Below are positions 1 to 8,389 of a DNA stretch of 64,000 bases, piece by piece. Both the position numbers and the translations under genes were made by a program. The stretch covers positions 434,001 through 498,000 of the forward strand of contig NZ_CP119391.1 of assembly GCF_031886125.1 (NCBI RefSeq), written 5' to 3'. The stretch is from Halomonas piscis (GTDB lineage Bacteria; Pseudomonadota; Gammaproteobacteria; Pseudomonadales; Halomonadaceae). The notes under the pieces are model-generated. The model was not told the origin of the DNA, searched no databases, and saw only the letters and a program-made list of their open reading frames with translations. Each line of letters starts with the position of its first letter. The stretch's first letter is position 1.

Positions 1-691
1 GAGCGGGGGTAATGTTCAGGTCAGCGGCGATGCTTTCCACCTCGGGGTTATCCAGCAGCCTGCGCCGCAGGCCACCGCCCTGAGCCAGGGGGCAGTAGCC
101 CATGGCGGGCATGCCGTGATCGCGCATCCAGGGCAGCAGCGAGTGCTCGATGCCCCGGGAGCCCAGGTGGTAAAGCACCTGGTTGACCGCCCAGGCGTCG
201 CCGCCGCTCAGGCTGTACAGGGTGGCGAGCTCATCCACGTCGAAGTTGGAAACGCCAAAGCGACGGATCTTGCCGTCGGCGCGCAGACGCTCGAAGGCCT
301 CCAGGGTCTCGTCCAGCGGTATGCCGCCGGGCCAGTGCAGCAGGTAGAGGTCCAGATAGTCGGTATGCATTCGCTCGAGGCTGGCCTCGCAGGCGGCAAT
401 GGCGCTGTCGCGCCCGGCATTCCAGGGAAACGCCTTGGACACCAGAAAGGCGTCGTCGCGGCGGCCGGCAAGGGCTTCGCCAACGACTTCTTCGGCGCCG
501 CCGTTGCCGTACATTTCGGCGGTATCGACAAGCGTCAGGCCCTGGTCCAGGCCGTACTGCAGGGCGCGGACCTCATCTTCGCGGGGGCTCAGGTTTTCGC
601 CCATGAACCAGGTGCCCTGGCCGATAGCGGGCAGTGTCACGGCAGGTTCATGCCGGGTGGCGGCCAGCTGAACGTGCGGCAGTGATGACAT
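1..691 (-). CDS. Aldo/keto reductase, C-terminus cut by window edge
   Basis: About 230 N-terminal residues are visible. Family marks in order are LVDTAEMYG (catalytic Asp and Tyr), FLVSKAFPW (catalytic Lys) and YLDLYLLHWPG (catalytic His), followed by GVSNF and the NQVLYHL strand of the TIM barrel. The full AKR tetrad is therefore present and an NADPH-dependent carbonyl reductase is expected; the substrate cannot be read from the sequence. The ATG at 689-691 follows AAAGGAG at good spacing, which fixes the start. It is divergent from the YjdM gene. It is probably a YeaE/AKR5-like single-domain enzyme of about 270-280 residues, so roughly 40-50 residues lie outside the window. Confidence 0.9.
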   Translation of the reverse strand, partial: MSSLPHVQLAATRHEPAVTLPAIGQGTWFMGENLSPREDEVRALQYGLDQGLTLVDTAEMYGNGGAEEVVGEALAGRRDDAFLVSKAFPWNAGRDSAIAACEASLERMHTDYLDLYLLHWPGGIPLDETLEAFERLRADGKIRRFGVSNFDVDELATLYSLSGGDAWAVNQVLYHLGSRGIEHSLLPWMRDHGMPAMGYCPLAQGGGLRRRLLDNPEVESIAADLNITPA

Positions 692-881
692 AGCGACTCT
701 CCTTTAGCTTGTGCGTCCAGGCCGGTACCCGCGTTGCCGCAGGCATGCCGGATAATGAAAAAGCTTTCCATATTACCCACCGGCGGTGCAAGGACCCGAC
801 CGCGCTCGCCTGACAGCGGTTTTTGCTAGACTGGCGGGCGTTGTATTCGCTCTTGTTTTATTGACCCTTTGAGGATACCCC

Positions 882-1223
882 ATGAGTCAGCTACCTCCTT
901 GCCCCCTGTGCGGCTCAGAGTACACCTATGAAGACCAGCAGCTGCTGATCTGCCCCGAGTGCGCCCACGAATGGGTGGTCGATGGCGCGGTGGAAGACGA
1001 GCCCGACGCCCCGCTAAAAAGTGACGCCTACGGCAATATGCTCCAGGACGGCGACAGCGTCACCGTGATCAAGGACTTGAAGATCAAGGGCTCGTCAACG
1101 GTGGTCAAGGTCGGCACCAAGGCCAAGAACATCCGCCTGGTGGAAGGCGACCACGACATCGATTGCAAGATCGACGGCATCGGGCCGATGAAGCTCAAGT
1201 CCGAGTTTGTGAAAAAGGTCTGA
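882..1223 (+). CDS. yjdM: YjdM/PhnA family zinc-ribbon protein
   Basis: The protein has 113 residues, the normal length for the family. The N-terminus carries a zinc ribbon (CPLC near residues 7-10 and CPEC near 25-28). The C-terminal PhnA domain contains [15 protein letters not shown] and ends KSEFVKKV. Despite the old name, the family has no proven phosphonate hydrolase role in most hosts and its function is unclear. The gene stands alone on the plus strand and is followed by a series of RNA hairpins ending in a terminator. Family assignment is firm; function is not. Confidence 0.9.
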   Translation: MSQLPPCPLCGSEYTYEDQQLLICPECAHEWVVDGAVEDEPDAPLKSDAYGNMLQDGDSVTVIKDLKIKGSSTVVKVGTKAKNIRLVEGDHDIDCKIDGIGPMKLKSEFVKKV

Positions 1224-1268
1224 CGGCACGCGCTTTGTTAGCGCGCTAATTCATGGTATGTTTAGCCG

Positions 1269-1370
1269 ACTAAGCAGATTGTCCCCTATCTGTTGCCTGC
1301 CAGGGCAGCAGAGGTAATTGAGTAGCGGCCTTCGCTACATCGGCGAATCGAGTTGATTCGCCGATTTTTT
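1269..1370 (+). ncRNA. Candidate small structured RNA with its own terminator
   Basis: Three consecutive hairpins fill the gap between yjdM and the HlyD gene: 1290-1297 with 1304-1311 (8 bp, one G-U), 1322-1327 with 1333-1338 (6 bp, perfect), and 1341-1349 with 1355-1363 (9 bp, perfect) followed by seven bases of A and T that are mainly T. A possible sigma70 promoter is TTGTTA (1235-1240), 16 nt, TATGTT (1257-1262), giving a transcript of about 100 nt. It could instead be the 3' UTR of yjdM or a leader of the HlyD gene. I recognise no known RNA family. Confidence 0.4.
1341..1370 (+). terminator. Rho-independent terminator
   Basis: A perfect 9-bp stem (CGGCGAATC / GATTCGCCG) with a 5-nt loop is followed by ATTTTTT. 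It ends either yjdM or the candidate small RNA, and lies 33 nt before the HlyD start. The TTG at 1353 that would extend the HlyD frame is inside this hairpin, so it is not the start. Confidence 0.85.
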
Positions 1371-1403
1371 TCGCTTTCCTTTCCGCCCGTCAGAGAGAGT
1401 TCC

Positions 1404-2465
1404 ATGACCCCGGAGCAGCGTTTTGCCCGCTGGGTGCGCGCGGCGATCGCGCTGTTTATCGTGATGTTTGTGTATTTTGTGCTGGCCGATAGCTGGATGC
1501 CGGCGACGCCCCAGGCCCGAGCCCTGCGCGACGTGGTGCGCGTGGCGCCCCGGGTCAGCGGCCAGGTGGTCGAGGTGAACGTGAGCAACAACGCTCGGGT
1601 GCATCGCGGCGCGGTGCTGTTTCGCGTTGACCCGGCGCCTTACCGGCTGGCGGTGGAGAAGGCTCGGCTGGCGCTGGCCCAGACGCGGCGCGATAACGCC
1701 CGGCTGGAGGCCGACCTGGCCGAGGCCAGAGCCAGCCTGACTCGGCAGCTGACCCTTGCCGACGAGCTCGAGCAGGAGCGCGCCCGGGCCGCCAAGCTGG
1801 TCAAGCGCGGCAGCATGTCGCGCCAGCGGTTCGATACCGCAAGCGCCGATGCCCGGGCGGGCAGGGCCGCGGCCCAGGCTGCCGAGGCCAGGGTGAATGC
1901 GCTTAAGGTGCAGCGCGGCCAAAGCGGCGAGGACAACTTGCAGCGGCGCAAGGCGCGCAATGCCCTGGCCGCCGCTCGGCTTGATTTGCGGCGCACAGCG
2001 GTACGCGCCGAGCAGGACGGCCATGTCAGCAACCTGCAGTTGGACGTGGGCGACAGCGTCAGCGCCGGCAAGCCGGTGATGGCAAGCGTGGGCGACCGGC
2101 TGGATATCGTCGCCGACTTTCGCGAGAAAAGTCTGCGTCACGTGGCTGCCGGCGACCGCGCCTGGGTGGCCTTTGATGCCCGCCCGGGCAAGGCCTACGC
2201 AGCCCGGATCACGTCGCTGGACGCCGGCGTGCGCGACGGCCAGATACCGCCCGACGGTAACCTGGCGCATATCCCCACCACCGACCGCTGGGTGCGCGAT
2301 GCTCAGCGTCTGCGCACCCACTTGCGCCTGGAGACTCCGCCCGAGACGCTGCCGCCCACCGGTGCCCGGGCCACGGTGCAGCTGGCGCCGTCGGAACACC
2401 CTGTGGCCCACGCGCTCGCCCGGGCCCAGGTGTGGCTGTTGAGCTTTTCGCACCATGTCTACTAA
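1404..2465 (+). CDS. HlyD/EmrA-type membrane fusion protein
   Basis: This periplasmic adaptor has 353 residues. It has one N-terminal membrane anchor (about residues 14-34) and a biotinyl-lipoyl-like half (VAPRVSGQVVEVNVSNNARV). A long coiled coil of Ala/Arg/Glu-rich heptads runs from about 90 to 205, followed by the second lipoyl half (DGHVSNLQLDVGDSVSAGKPV) and a beta-barrel. The ATG at 1404 is chosen because the upstream in-frame TTG lies in a terminator hairpin. The last 11 nt overlap the next gene, so the two are translationally coupled. By analogy with EmrA/AaeA pairs, the two probably form an efflux system for aromatic acids or other small organics; the substrate is unknown. Confidence 0.85.
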   Translation: MTPEQRFARWVRAAIALFIVMFVYFVLADSWMPATPQARALRDVVRVAPRVSGQVVEVNVSNNARVHRGAVLFRVDPAPYRLAVEKARLALAQTRRDNARLEADLAEARASLTRQLTLADELEQERARAAKLVKRGSMSRQRFDTASADARAGRAAAQAAEARVNALKVQRGQSGEDNLQRRKARNALAAARLDLRRTAVRAEQDGHVSNLQLDVGDSVSAGKPVMASVGDRLDIVADFREKSLRHVAAGDRAWVAFDARPGKAYAARITSLDAGVRDGQIPPDGNLAHIPTTDRWVRDAQRLRTHLRLETPPETLPPTGARATVQLAPSEHPVAHALARAQVWLLSFSHHVY

Positions 2466-3504
2466 GGCGGCTGGCGCCGGGGATGACCCGGGCCAGGCGA
2501 CGCTGGATGAAAACGATCTGCGCCAGTGCCTGCGCGTGGCTTGCGGGGCGGCGCTGGGTTTTGTGATAAGCCAGCTGATGGACTGGAACTACGGCGTCTT
2601 CTTTACCGTATTTCCCATGTTTCTGCTGGGCATACTGCCGGTGCTCAACGGCCACGTGGTACGCCAGTTTCTGGGCAACGCGGTGGTCAACTGCGTGGAG
2701 GTCAGCCTGGTGGTGGGGCTCACCCAGCATCTGCCGCCGGTGATGCTGGGCTTTGCCTTCGGGCTGTTTTATACGCGCTTTCGGCTCATGGCCCGGGGGC
2801 CGTTTTTCCTCTTCGGCGCCAACGGGGTGCTGACGCTGAGCATCCTTTTGCACTTTGCCAGCTATCCTGAAGTAGACCTTGCCGATCTTTTCACCAGCAA
2901 CGTGGTGGCAAGCGTGCTGGCCGTGGCCATCGCCGGGCTGATGCACGTGCTCTTCCCCGACGTGGCGCCGCGCCGGCCGCCGCCCAAAAGCGCGAAAACG
3001 CCTGCGCGCATTCGTCACGAGACCCTGATCGGGACGGTGACCGTGACGCTTTCCTTTGTGGTGTTCCAGGTCTTTGATCTGCGCGACTCGCTGTCGGCAC
3101 AGATGTCCACGGTGCTGATTCTGTTTGCGCTGGGCTACCCCGGCGCGAAACTCTCCGCGCGCAAGCGGGTGGTGGGCACGCTTCTGGGCTGCAATCTGGC
3201 AGTGTTTGTTCAGCTGCTGCTGTATACCCAGAGCCAGCACTTTTTGCTGGTGGTGCTGGTGTACTGGGCGGGGCTGATGCTGTTTGCCCGGGCGCACATT
3301 CTCGAACGCGCAGGGTCCGGCGTGGGCTTTGGCGGGCTGACCACGCTTGGCATTCTGTTTGGCCAGTATTTGTCGCCCCATCAGGATCTGGTTTATAGCG
3401 CGGCTTACCGCTTCACTTCGATGTGCGTCGCCATGGCGCTGACGGTGCTGGTCATGGCGCTGCTGGATCGCTTGCTCAACGCCTGGGCACCCACCCGGGC
3501 ATAG
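2455..3504 (+). CDS. DUF2955 / FUSC-like inner-membrane efflux protein
   Basis: The protein has 349 residues and about nine or ten hydrophobic segments in two repeats (roughly 30-165 and 195-340), separated by a basic linker (PDVAPRRPPPKSAKTPARIRH). This is the layout of the AaeB/fusaric-acid-resistance superfamily in its short DUF2955 form. It overlaps the HlyD adaptor by 11 nt, the usual partner arrangement. The pair likely exports small organic acids or lipophilic compounds across the inner membrane. Family assignment rests on topology and context, not on catalytic motifs. Confidence 0.75.
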   Translation: MSTKAAGAGDDPGQATLDENDLRQCLRVACGAALGFVISQLMDWNYGVFFTVFPMFLLGILPVLNGHVVRQFLGNAVVNCVEVSLVVGLTQHLPPVMLGFAFGLFYTRFRLMARGPFFLFGANGVLTLSILLHFASYPEVDLADLFTSNVVASVLAVAIAGLMHVLFPDVAPRRPPPKSAKTPARIRHETLIGTVTVTLSFVVFQVFDLRDSLSAQMSTVLILFALGYPGAKLSARKRVVGTLLGCNLAVFVQLLLYTQSQHFLLVVLVYWAGLMLFARAHILERAGSGVGFGGLTTLGILFGQYLSPHQDLVYSAAYRFTSMCVAMALTVLVMALLDRLLNAWAPTRA

Positions 3505-4028
3505 CCGACCTGAAGCGCCCTGTGAGGTCCGCAAGCGAGGAGGCGCTAACCCCCTACGCACCGCCGGTTGGACTTTGCCCCCGGGGGGCTGTAGGGTAGC
3601 AACATCCTCGGCACCTGCTTTTCCACCGCCGAGGCCTTTCCTCGAACGCCGTGACGGCGCTGCCCACGCGCAGTATCGCCTTCGGCCGTTTCGATTTTAT
3701 GTCGGCTAACGTCATCGATAATAGGAGAGGGCAGCCATGCCATCCCACTATTCCGACGCCGGCCGTTGCATGCCGCGCCGCCCGCCGCCCCCTCCCCTTT
3801 TGGGGTAGCGTCTGAACGGCCGTCACCTGCACGCCGTGCGCTCTTTGCTGCCAACGCCGCGCTTCCTGGCAAGCCGGTAACGCCCCGTGCGCTGCGCGCA
3901 TGATCGGGGCCCTGGCCCACGCACGCCCCATGCCGACATCGTTCCTTTGCTGTACCGATATCTATCCGCTGTACCCGCAAGAAGATAGTGCCTGTGGGTA
4001 CGTGTGTGCCACCAACGGGGAGTTGCCC
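3505..4028 (+). other. 524-nt structured spacer before the symporter
   Basis: I see no convincing protein gene except a tiny reading frame at 3737. The first 160 nt are hairpin-rich: CCCTAC near 3551 pairs with GTAGGG near 3590, CCTCGGC near 3607 pairs with GCCGAGG near 3630, and CGCCG TGA CGGCG lies near 3647. CCCCG and CGGGG near 3886-3910 could pair. The region may be a long 5' leader of the symporter gene, or decayed sequence. No known riboswitch was recognised. Confidence 0.35.
3737..3808 (+). CDS. Possible 23-residue leader peptide with a five-proline run
   Basis: The ATG at 3737 follows AGGAGAGG (3723-3730) and encodes MPSHYSDAGRCMPRR, then five prolines and LLG, with TAG at 3806. Poly-proline runs slow ribosomes and require EF-P, so a ribosome-stalling leader for the downstream sodium:solute symporter is conceivable. 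It lies about 220 nt upstream of that start. The evidence is only the ribosome binding site and the proline run; chance is a real alternative in GC-rich DNA. Confidence 0.2.
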   Translation: MPSHYSDAGRCMPRRPPPPPLLG

Positions 4029-5741
4029 TTGAATAGCGAATCGTTATATCAGTTTTCCATCTGGACCGTGATGTTGCTGCTGCTGGCGTTTTACGGCGGC
4101 ACCTATCTGTTGACGTTAGGCATCCGCAAGAAAAACGAGGATGCCGACGCCTTCATGGTATCCAACCACCGCATCGGCTTTGGTATCGGTGCGGCCAGCA
4201 TGACCGCCACCTGGATATGGGCGGCTTCGTTTTACGCCGCGGCCACCTCGGGCTATCAGTACGGCGTTTCCGGCCCCATTCACTACGGACTCTGGGGCGC
4301 ACTGATGATCTTGTTCATTTATCCGTTCGGCAAGCGTTTTCGCCGGCTCGCCCCTAACGCGGCGACACTGGGCGAGCTCATTCACGCTCGCCACGGCAGC
4401 TCCAGCCAGCTGATTCTGGCGATTTCCAACATCATGGGCAGCATCATCAGCCTGATGGTCAACTTTACCGCCGCCGGTGCGCTGGTGTCGGTGCTGTCGC
4501 CGCTGTCGTTTCAGGCCGGGGTGATCATTGCCGGCGTCGGCGTGCTCTTGTATACCCTGTGGTCGGGCTTTCGCGCCTCGGTGATTACCGACTTTTCCCA
4601 GCTGGTGGCGCTGATGGCCATCGCCGTGGTGATCATCCCCGCGGTATTCTTTGCCATGGGCGGCCCCACCGAGCTGGTCGCCGGGCTTGACAACCTCACG
4701 CCCGAGCAGGCCAATTTCTTCTCCGGCGAGGCGGTTCTCGAGCAGGGCGCGCCGTTCTTCGTCGCCGTGCTGGCCTACGCCATCGGTAACCAGACCATTT
4801 CCCAGCGCCTGTTTGCGGTCAACGAAGACCACATCAAGCCGACTTTTCTCACCGCTACCGTGGGCTACGGCGCGATTGTCATCGGCCTTGGCATGATTGG
4901 CCTGATGGCGCTGACCATCGGCATCGAGCCGATGAATGGCGACATGAACAACCTCATTCCGCAGATGGTCTCGGGCTACCTGCCGCCGGTGTTCATCGCC
5001 CTGTTCTTCATCCTGGTGATCGGTTCGCTTTCGTCCACCGCGGACTCTGATCTCTCGGCGCTTTCCGCGATCATGATGGCCGACGTCTACGGCAAGAATA
5101 TCGCCAAGGGCAATGCCGACCCCGACCGCATGCTGCTGGTGGGCCGCTTGACCATGATCGTAGCGACCGTCGCAGCGATTATCTTTGCCAGCTTCTCGCT
5201 GGATATTCTGGTGATGCTGGTATTCGTTGGCGCGCTCTGGGGGGCGATCGTCTTCCCGGTGATTGCCAGCTGCTTCTGGGACCGCGTGACCAACAAGGCG
5301 TTTACCACCTCGGTGATCGTCGCCATGGTCATGTTCTCGCTGGCACGCTTTGAAGTGCTGCCTCTGGCCAGTGGTTTCGGCCTGATGTTCGAGCTGCTGG
5401 CAAGCATCGGCGGCGGCATCATCATCGGCCTGATGGCCTTCGGCTTTCTCGGGCGCATCGCCGGCGCGATTGCCGGCGTGCTGGCGCTGATTGGCATGCT
5501 GGTATTTGCCACCGGCTTTTTGCGCGAATACACCGTGCTGCTGGCTTCGCTCACGGCCTACGGAACCAGCACGCTGGTATGCGTGGTCATGAGTCTCGCC
5601 AGCAAGGAAGCGCCTTTCGATTTTGACCTTATTCGCCGGCGCGTGGGCGACTACGACGACGCTGCCGAGACGGAGAGCCTGGATACCGGCAGGCCGGTCG
5701 AGCCGCCGAAAACCGCCGGCCAGCCCGTGGCTCAGTCCTGA
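4029..5741 (+). CDS. Sodium:solute symporter (SSS family)
   Basis: The protein has 570 residues and about 13-15 membrane segments. SSS features include the N-terminal MLLLLAFYGGTYLLTLGIRKKNEDADAFMVSNHRIGFG block after the first helix, ATWIWAASFYAA, ANQT-like GNQTISQRLFAVNEDH, and the sodium-site helix GSLSSTADSDLSALSAIM. The start is TTG at 4029 behind GGGGAG (4017-4022); an in-frame ATG at 3900 would add a hydrophilic, unlikely leader. The C-terminal 50 residues are acidic and cytoplasmic. The substrate is not evident; relatives move urea, amino acids or short organic acids. A 42-residue membrane peptide follows 37 nt later. Confidence 0.88.
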   Translation: MNSESLYQFSIWTVMLLLLAFYGGTYLLTLGIRKKNEDADAFMVSNHRIGFGIGAASMTATWIWAASFYAAATSGYQYGVSGPIHYGLWGALMILFIYPFGKRFRRLAPNAATLGELIHARHGSSSQLILAISNIMGSIISLMVNFTAAGALVSVLSPLSFQAGVIIAGVGVLLYTLWSGFRASVITDFSQLVALMAIAVVIIPAVFFAMGGPTELVAGLDNLTPEQANFFSGEAVLEQGAPFFVAVLAYAIGNQTISQRLFAVNEDHIKPTFLTATVGYGAIVIGLGMIGLMALTIGIEPMNGDMNNLIPQMVSGYLPPVFIALFFILVIGSLSSTADSDLSALSAIMMADVYGKNIAKGNADPDRMLLVGRLTMIVATVAAIIFASFSLDILVMLVFVGALWGAIVFPVIASCFWDRVTNKAFTTSVIVAMVMFSLARFEVLPLASGFGLMFELLASIGGGIIIGLMAFGFLGRIAGAIAGVLALIGMLVFATGFLREYTVLLASLTAYGTSTLVCVVMSLASKEAPFDFDLIRRRVGDYDDAAETESLDTGRPVEPPKTAGQPVAQS

Positions 5742-5778
5742 GCCGCGCCGTACCGTAGACATGAAAGGAGACGTATTG

Positions 5779-5907
5779 ATGACCGCATTAATGGGCTTTT
5801 ACGTACTGATCTGGCCGGCGCTCACCCTTGGCGTGCTGATTCTGATCTGCCGCGCGGTGATCCGCGATCGCCGCCAGGCGCAGAAGGAACGCCGCGACAT
5901 GGTGTAG
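5779..5907 (+). CDS. Small single-helix transporter subunit
   Basis: This is a 42-residue protein with one membrane helix (about residues 3-25, GFYVLIWPALTLGVLILIC) and a strongly basic cytoplasmic tail (RDRRQAQKERRD). The ATG at 5779 sits 8 nt after AAAGGAG; the ATG at 5761 lies just upstream of that site and is not the start. It directly follows the SSS symporter and precedes a terminator. It resembles the ~40-residue proteins annotated elsewhere as putative transporter small subunits beside such symporters. Role is inferred from position only. Confidence 0.75.
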   Translation: MTALMGFYVLIWPALTLGVLILICRAVIRDRRQAQKERRDMV

Positions 5908-5940
5908 CAACGGCGTTTGCTGCAAGAAACGGCGCATGAA

Positions 5941-5980
5941 AAAAAGCCCGGCCCGCCGCTCGCGCGGCGGCCGGGCTTTT
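5941..5980. terminator. Bidirectional terminator between symporter operon and DUF488 gene
   Basis: A 12-bp perfect stem (5942-5953 with 5969-5980, AAAAGCCCGGCC / GGCCGGGCTTTT) extends inward with GCCG/CGGC. An A-tract precedes and a T-tract follows, so it can stop transcription from both the symporter operon (+) and the DUF488 gene (-). Confidence 0.9.
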
Positions 5981-6052
5981 GCGTTGCCGGTCAGCTTCAT
6001 AGTAGAGCAGACCGACTTCATGCAGCCGGCCGTACGTGCAGCTCGGGTATCG

Positions 6053-6457
6053 TCAGGCGGTGTGGTGCTCGATGAACTGTTTCAGCGCCACGGCGTTGTT
6101 GTGCGATTCGTCCTTGGCCGCATAGACCAGCGTCAGGGTTTTTCCTTGGCAGGCATCGAGCAGATCCGTCAGCGCCTGGCAAGCCTCGTCGCTGTGCTCC
6201 AGCTCGTGAAAAAACTTCTGGTAGAATCCCGCCCACAGCGAAGGGTCGTGGCCGAACCACTGGCGCAGTTCCCTGGAGGGCGCCAGCGCCTTTTGCCAGT
6301 CGTCGAGCTTGAGCGCCTGCTTGCTGACGCCGCGCGGCCACATGCCGTCCACAAGGACGCGATAGCCGTCGTCGTCGGCGGGCGCCTCATAGGCGCGCTT
6401 GCAGCGAATTGCCCGGGGTGCCTGGGATGCGTCAAGGGATAATGCGGGTGTTGGCAT
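6053..6457 (-). CDS. DUF488 family protein
   Basis: The protein has 134 residues. It carries the typical DUF488 signatures RVLVDGMWPRGVSK, KALAPSRELRQWFGHDP and TLVYAAKDESHNNAVALKQFI. The start ATG (6455-6457) follows GGAGACGGCC; a longer in-frame extension upstream looks like non-coding sequence. The molecular function of the family is unknown. The gene appears monocistronic, converging on the terminator at 5941-5980. Confidence 0.88.
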   Translation of the reverse strand: MPTPALSLDASQAPRAIRCKRAYEAPADDDGYRVLVDGMWPRGVSKQALKLDDWQKALAPSRELRQWFGHDPSLWAGFYQKFFHELEHSDEACQALTDLLDACQGKTLTLVYAAKDESHNNAVALKQFIEHHTA

Positions 6458-6625
6458 GGCCGTCTCCTTCAGTTCAGAAGCCTTGACAGCATAACACCGC
6501 CGCGGGCGGTGTATATCGCTTTTGCCATCGATAGGGTTCCGGTAAAGTGGCACGCCTTGGGCGCCTGCTTTAGGGGACGGCGGGCGCCGGCCGGTAGCCC
6601 GAACGGAGAAACGGAGAGGCGTTCT

Positions 6626-7516
6626 GTGAAGCTTTTGATTGTGGATGCCGGGCACTGCTTGAGCCTGGCGCTGGCGCGCGAAGCGGGGCGGCGCTCCGAC
6701 ACCTGGCTGGTGATCGAAGCCGCCACTCGGATTACGCCCGAGCGGCTTGACGAGGTCGCGCCGGATGCGGTGATCGTGCCGCCGCTGTCAAGTCCGCTGA
6801 GCCTGGCGCCGGCAGAGGTAACGGCCCACGCCAACGCCGTGGAGGCCTGCCTGGACGCCTGCCTCTCCCGGGACGTGGCGCTGGTCTGGTGCGTATCCGA
6901 CCAGCTTTACGAAGACGGCCATAACGAACCCATCGATGAGCACCTGGTCCCCGAGCCCCGGGATACCAGCCTGCGCCGGCTGGTGCAGACCGGCGACCGT
7001 ATCCGTGCGGAGTACCATCGCCATCTGATTGTCCGGTTGGGACCGCTCTTTGCTCTGGAAGGCAGCCACGCCTGGCTGGGAGAGACCATCGACAGCCTGG
7101 TGGCCGGCGACAACGTGCGCGCCGCCGAGGACGTGATTTTCTGCCCTACCTCGGCGGACGCCGTCGCCCTGGCGCTGATCGGCATGCTGCAGCAGCTGGG
7201 CTGCGGGGTCAGTGCCTGGGGCGCCTACCATCTGGCCGGCATCGAGCCGGTGAGTGCATTCGGCTTTACCTCGGTGGTGCGTACCCAGCTGGCAACGCAC
7301 CTGGACGGGCGCGGCGAAACGCTGACGCTGGGCGAGGTTCAGGCGCTTAACCACCATCACGACGCCAAGCTCTATCGCGTGCTCAACTGTCGCCGGGTGC
7401 TGAAGGTGTTCGGCGTACATCAGAAGCCCTGGCGGCTGGAAGTTGAGCGCATGCTGGAGGCCTGGTGCCTGACACGGGATAACCCCGCAGAAGGCGGCGA
7501 GGAGGGCGCTTCGTGA
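6626..7516 (+). CDS. Sugar-nucleotide-binding / RmlD-like Rossmann protein
   Basis: The protein has 296 residues. Its outline is that of the extended SDR/RmlD fold (MKLLIVDAGHCLSLALAREAG at the N-terminus, VWCVSDQLYEDGHNEPIDEHLVPEP, LIVRLGPLFA), but the usual GxxGxxG dinucleotide loop is not conserved and no YxxxK pair is obvious. Catalytic activity is therefore doubtful. The start is GTG at 6626 after GGAGAGG; an upstream ATG at 6509 is in frame but lacks coding character. It overlaps the following acyltransferase by 4 nt (GTGA), implying coupled translation and perhaps a shared lipid or envelope role. Confidence 0.65.
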   Translation: MKLLIVDAGHCLSLALAREAGRRSDTWLVIEAATRITPERLDEVAPDAVIVPPLSSPLSLAPAEVTAHANAVEACLDACLSRDVALVWCVSDQLYEDGHNEPIDEHLVPEPRDTSLRRLVQTGDRIRAEYHRHLIVRLGPLFALEGSHAWLGETIDSLVAGDNVRAAEDVIFCPTSADAVALALIGMLQQLGCGVSAWGAYHLAGIEPVSAFGFTSVVRTQLATHLDGRGETLTLGEVQALNHHHDAKLYRVLNCRRVLKVFGVHQKPWRLEVERMLEAWCLTRDNPAEGGEEGAS

Positions 7517-8247
7517 TCAAGGTGCTGCGCAGCGGCATTTTCTATGTCGGCTACTTTTCCGCGATGCTGGTGTGCGGCGTGCTGCTGCTGCCGATAGCGC
7601 CGTTTCTGCCGCTGTCCGGGCGCTACCGGCTGCTCAACCTCTACAATCATTTCCTGATCCGCTGGTTTCGCCTGGCCTGCGGGGTGCGCTACGACATTCG
7701 CGGCCGCGAACACCTGCCCGAGGGCGCCTGCGTGATCCAGGCGAACCACCAGTCCGAGTGGGAAACGGTATTTCTCCAGGTGATGATGCCGCCGGTGTGC
7801 ACCGTGCTCAAGCGCGAGCTTTTGAATATCCCCATCTTTGGCTGGGGGCTGCGGCTGCTGCACCCCATCAGCCTCGACCGCTCGAAGCCGTCCCGGGCGC
7901 TGAAGCAGGTGCTCACCCAGGGCGTGACGCGGCTGCAAAGTGGGCTGTCGGTGCTGATTTTTCCCGAGGGAACCCGGGTAGATCCCGGATCGCGACGGCG
8001 CTACAACAAAAGCGGCAGCGTGATCGCCTGTCGCGCCGGGGTGCCGGTGCTGCCGGTGGCGCACAACGCCGGCGAGCGCTGGCCCGGGCGCCACTGGGTC
8101 AAGCAGCCGGGGGTGCTGCGGGTGCGCATCGGCGCGCCCATCGAGACGGCGGGGAAGACCCCGGACGCGGTAATGGCCGAGGTGGAAGCCTGGATCGAAG
8201 GCCAGCTCGACGAGATTTCCGACGTGGCTCGCCCGGCGCGTGCGTAG
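7513..8247 (+). CDS. 1-acylglycerol-3-phosphate acyltransferase (PlsC-like)
   Basis: The protein has 244 residues with an N-terminal membrane segment (about 8-33). Acyltransferase block I reads NHQSEWE, with His79 and a Glu in place of the usual Asp of HX4D, a known variant. Block III is FPEGTR (near residues 155-160), and block IV is a VPVLPVAHNAG-type segment. It would transfer an acyl chain to lysophosphatidic acid or a related lysolipid at the inner membrane. The GTG start overlaps the stop of the preceding gene. A strong terminator follows at 8267-8297. Confidence 0.88.
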   Translation: MIKVLRSGIFYVGYFSAMLVCGVLLLPIAPFLPLSGRYRLLNLYNHFLIRWFRLACGVRYDIRGREHLPEGACVIQANHQSEWETVFLQVMMPPVCTVLKRELLNIPIFGWGLRLLHPISLDRSKPSRALKQVLTQGVTRLQSGLSVLIFPEGTRVDPGSRRRYNKSGSVIACRAGVPVLPVAHNAGERWPGRHWVKQPGVLRVRIGAPIETAGKTPDAVMAEVEAWIEGQLDEISDVARPARA

Positions 8248-8266
8248 CCGGCGCCGCTCAGGCATG

Positions 8267-8297
8267 AAAAAACGGCACCTCGAAAGGTGCCGTTTTT
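8267..8297 (+). terminator. Rho-independent terminator after plsC-like gene
   Basis: A perfect stem ACGGCACCT / AGGTGCCGT closed by a CGAA tetraloop, with an A-tract before and TTTTT after. It lies only 26 nt upstream of the insertion-sequence end and may shield the transposase from read-through. Confidence 0.92.
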
Positions 8298-8389
8298 GTG
8301 GGTGGCGCGGTGTGCCGGGGGAGCTAGGGTGTGTTAACAATCATTAGTTTCGTTTAAACTGATTTAGTATTCATAGATTTTGGTGGGCC

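Noticed and set aside
3546..3980. Minus-strand frame of 144 codons in the symporter leader
   Set aside because: Composition looks random (Arg/Ala/Gly-rich), no domain, no ribosome binding site, and overlaps hairpins.
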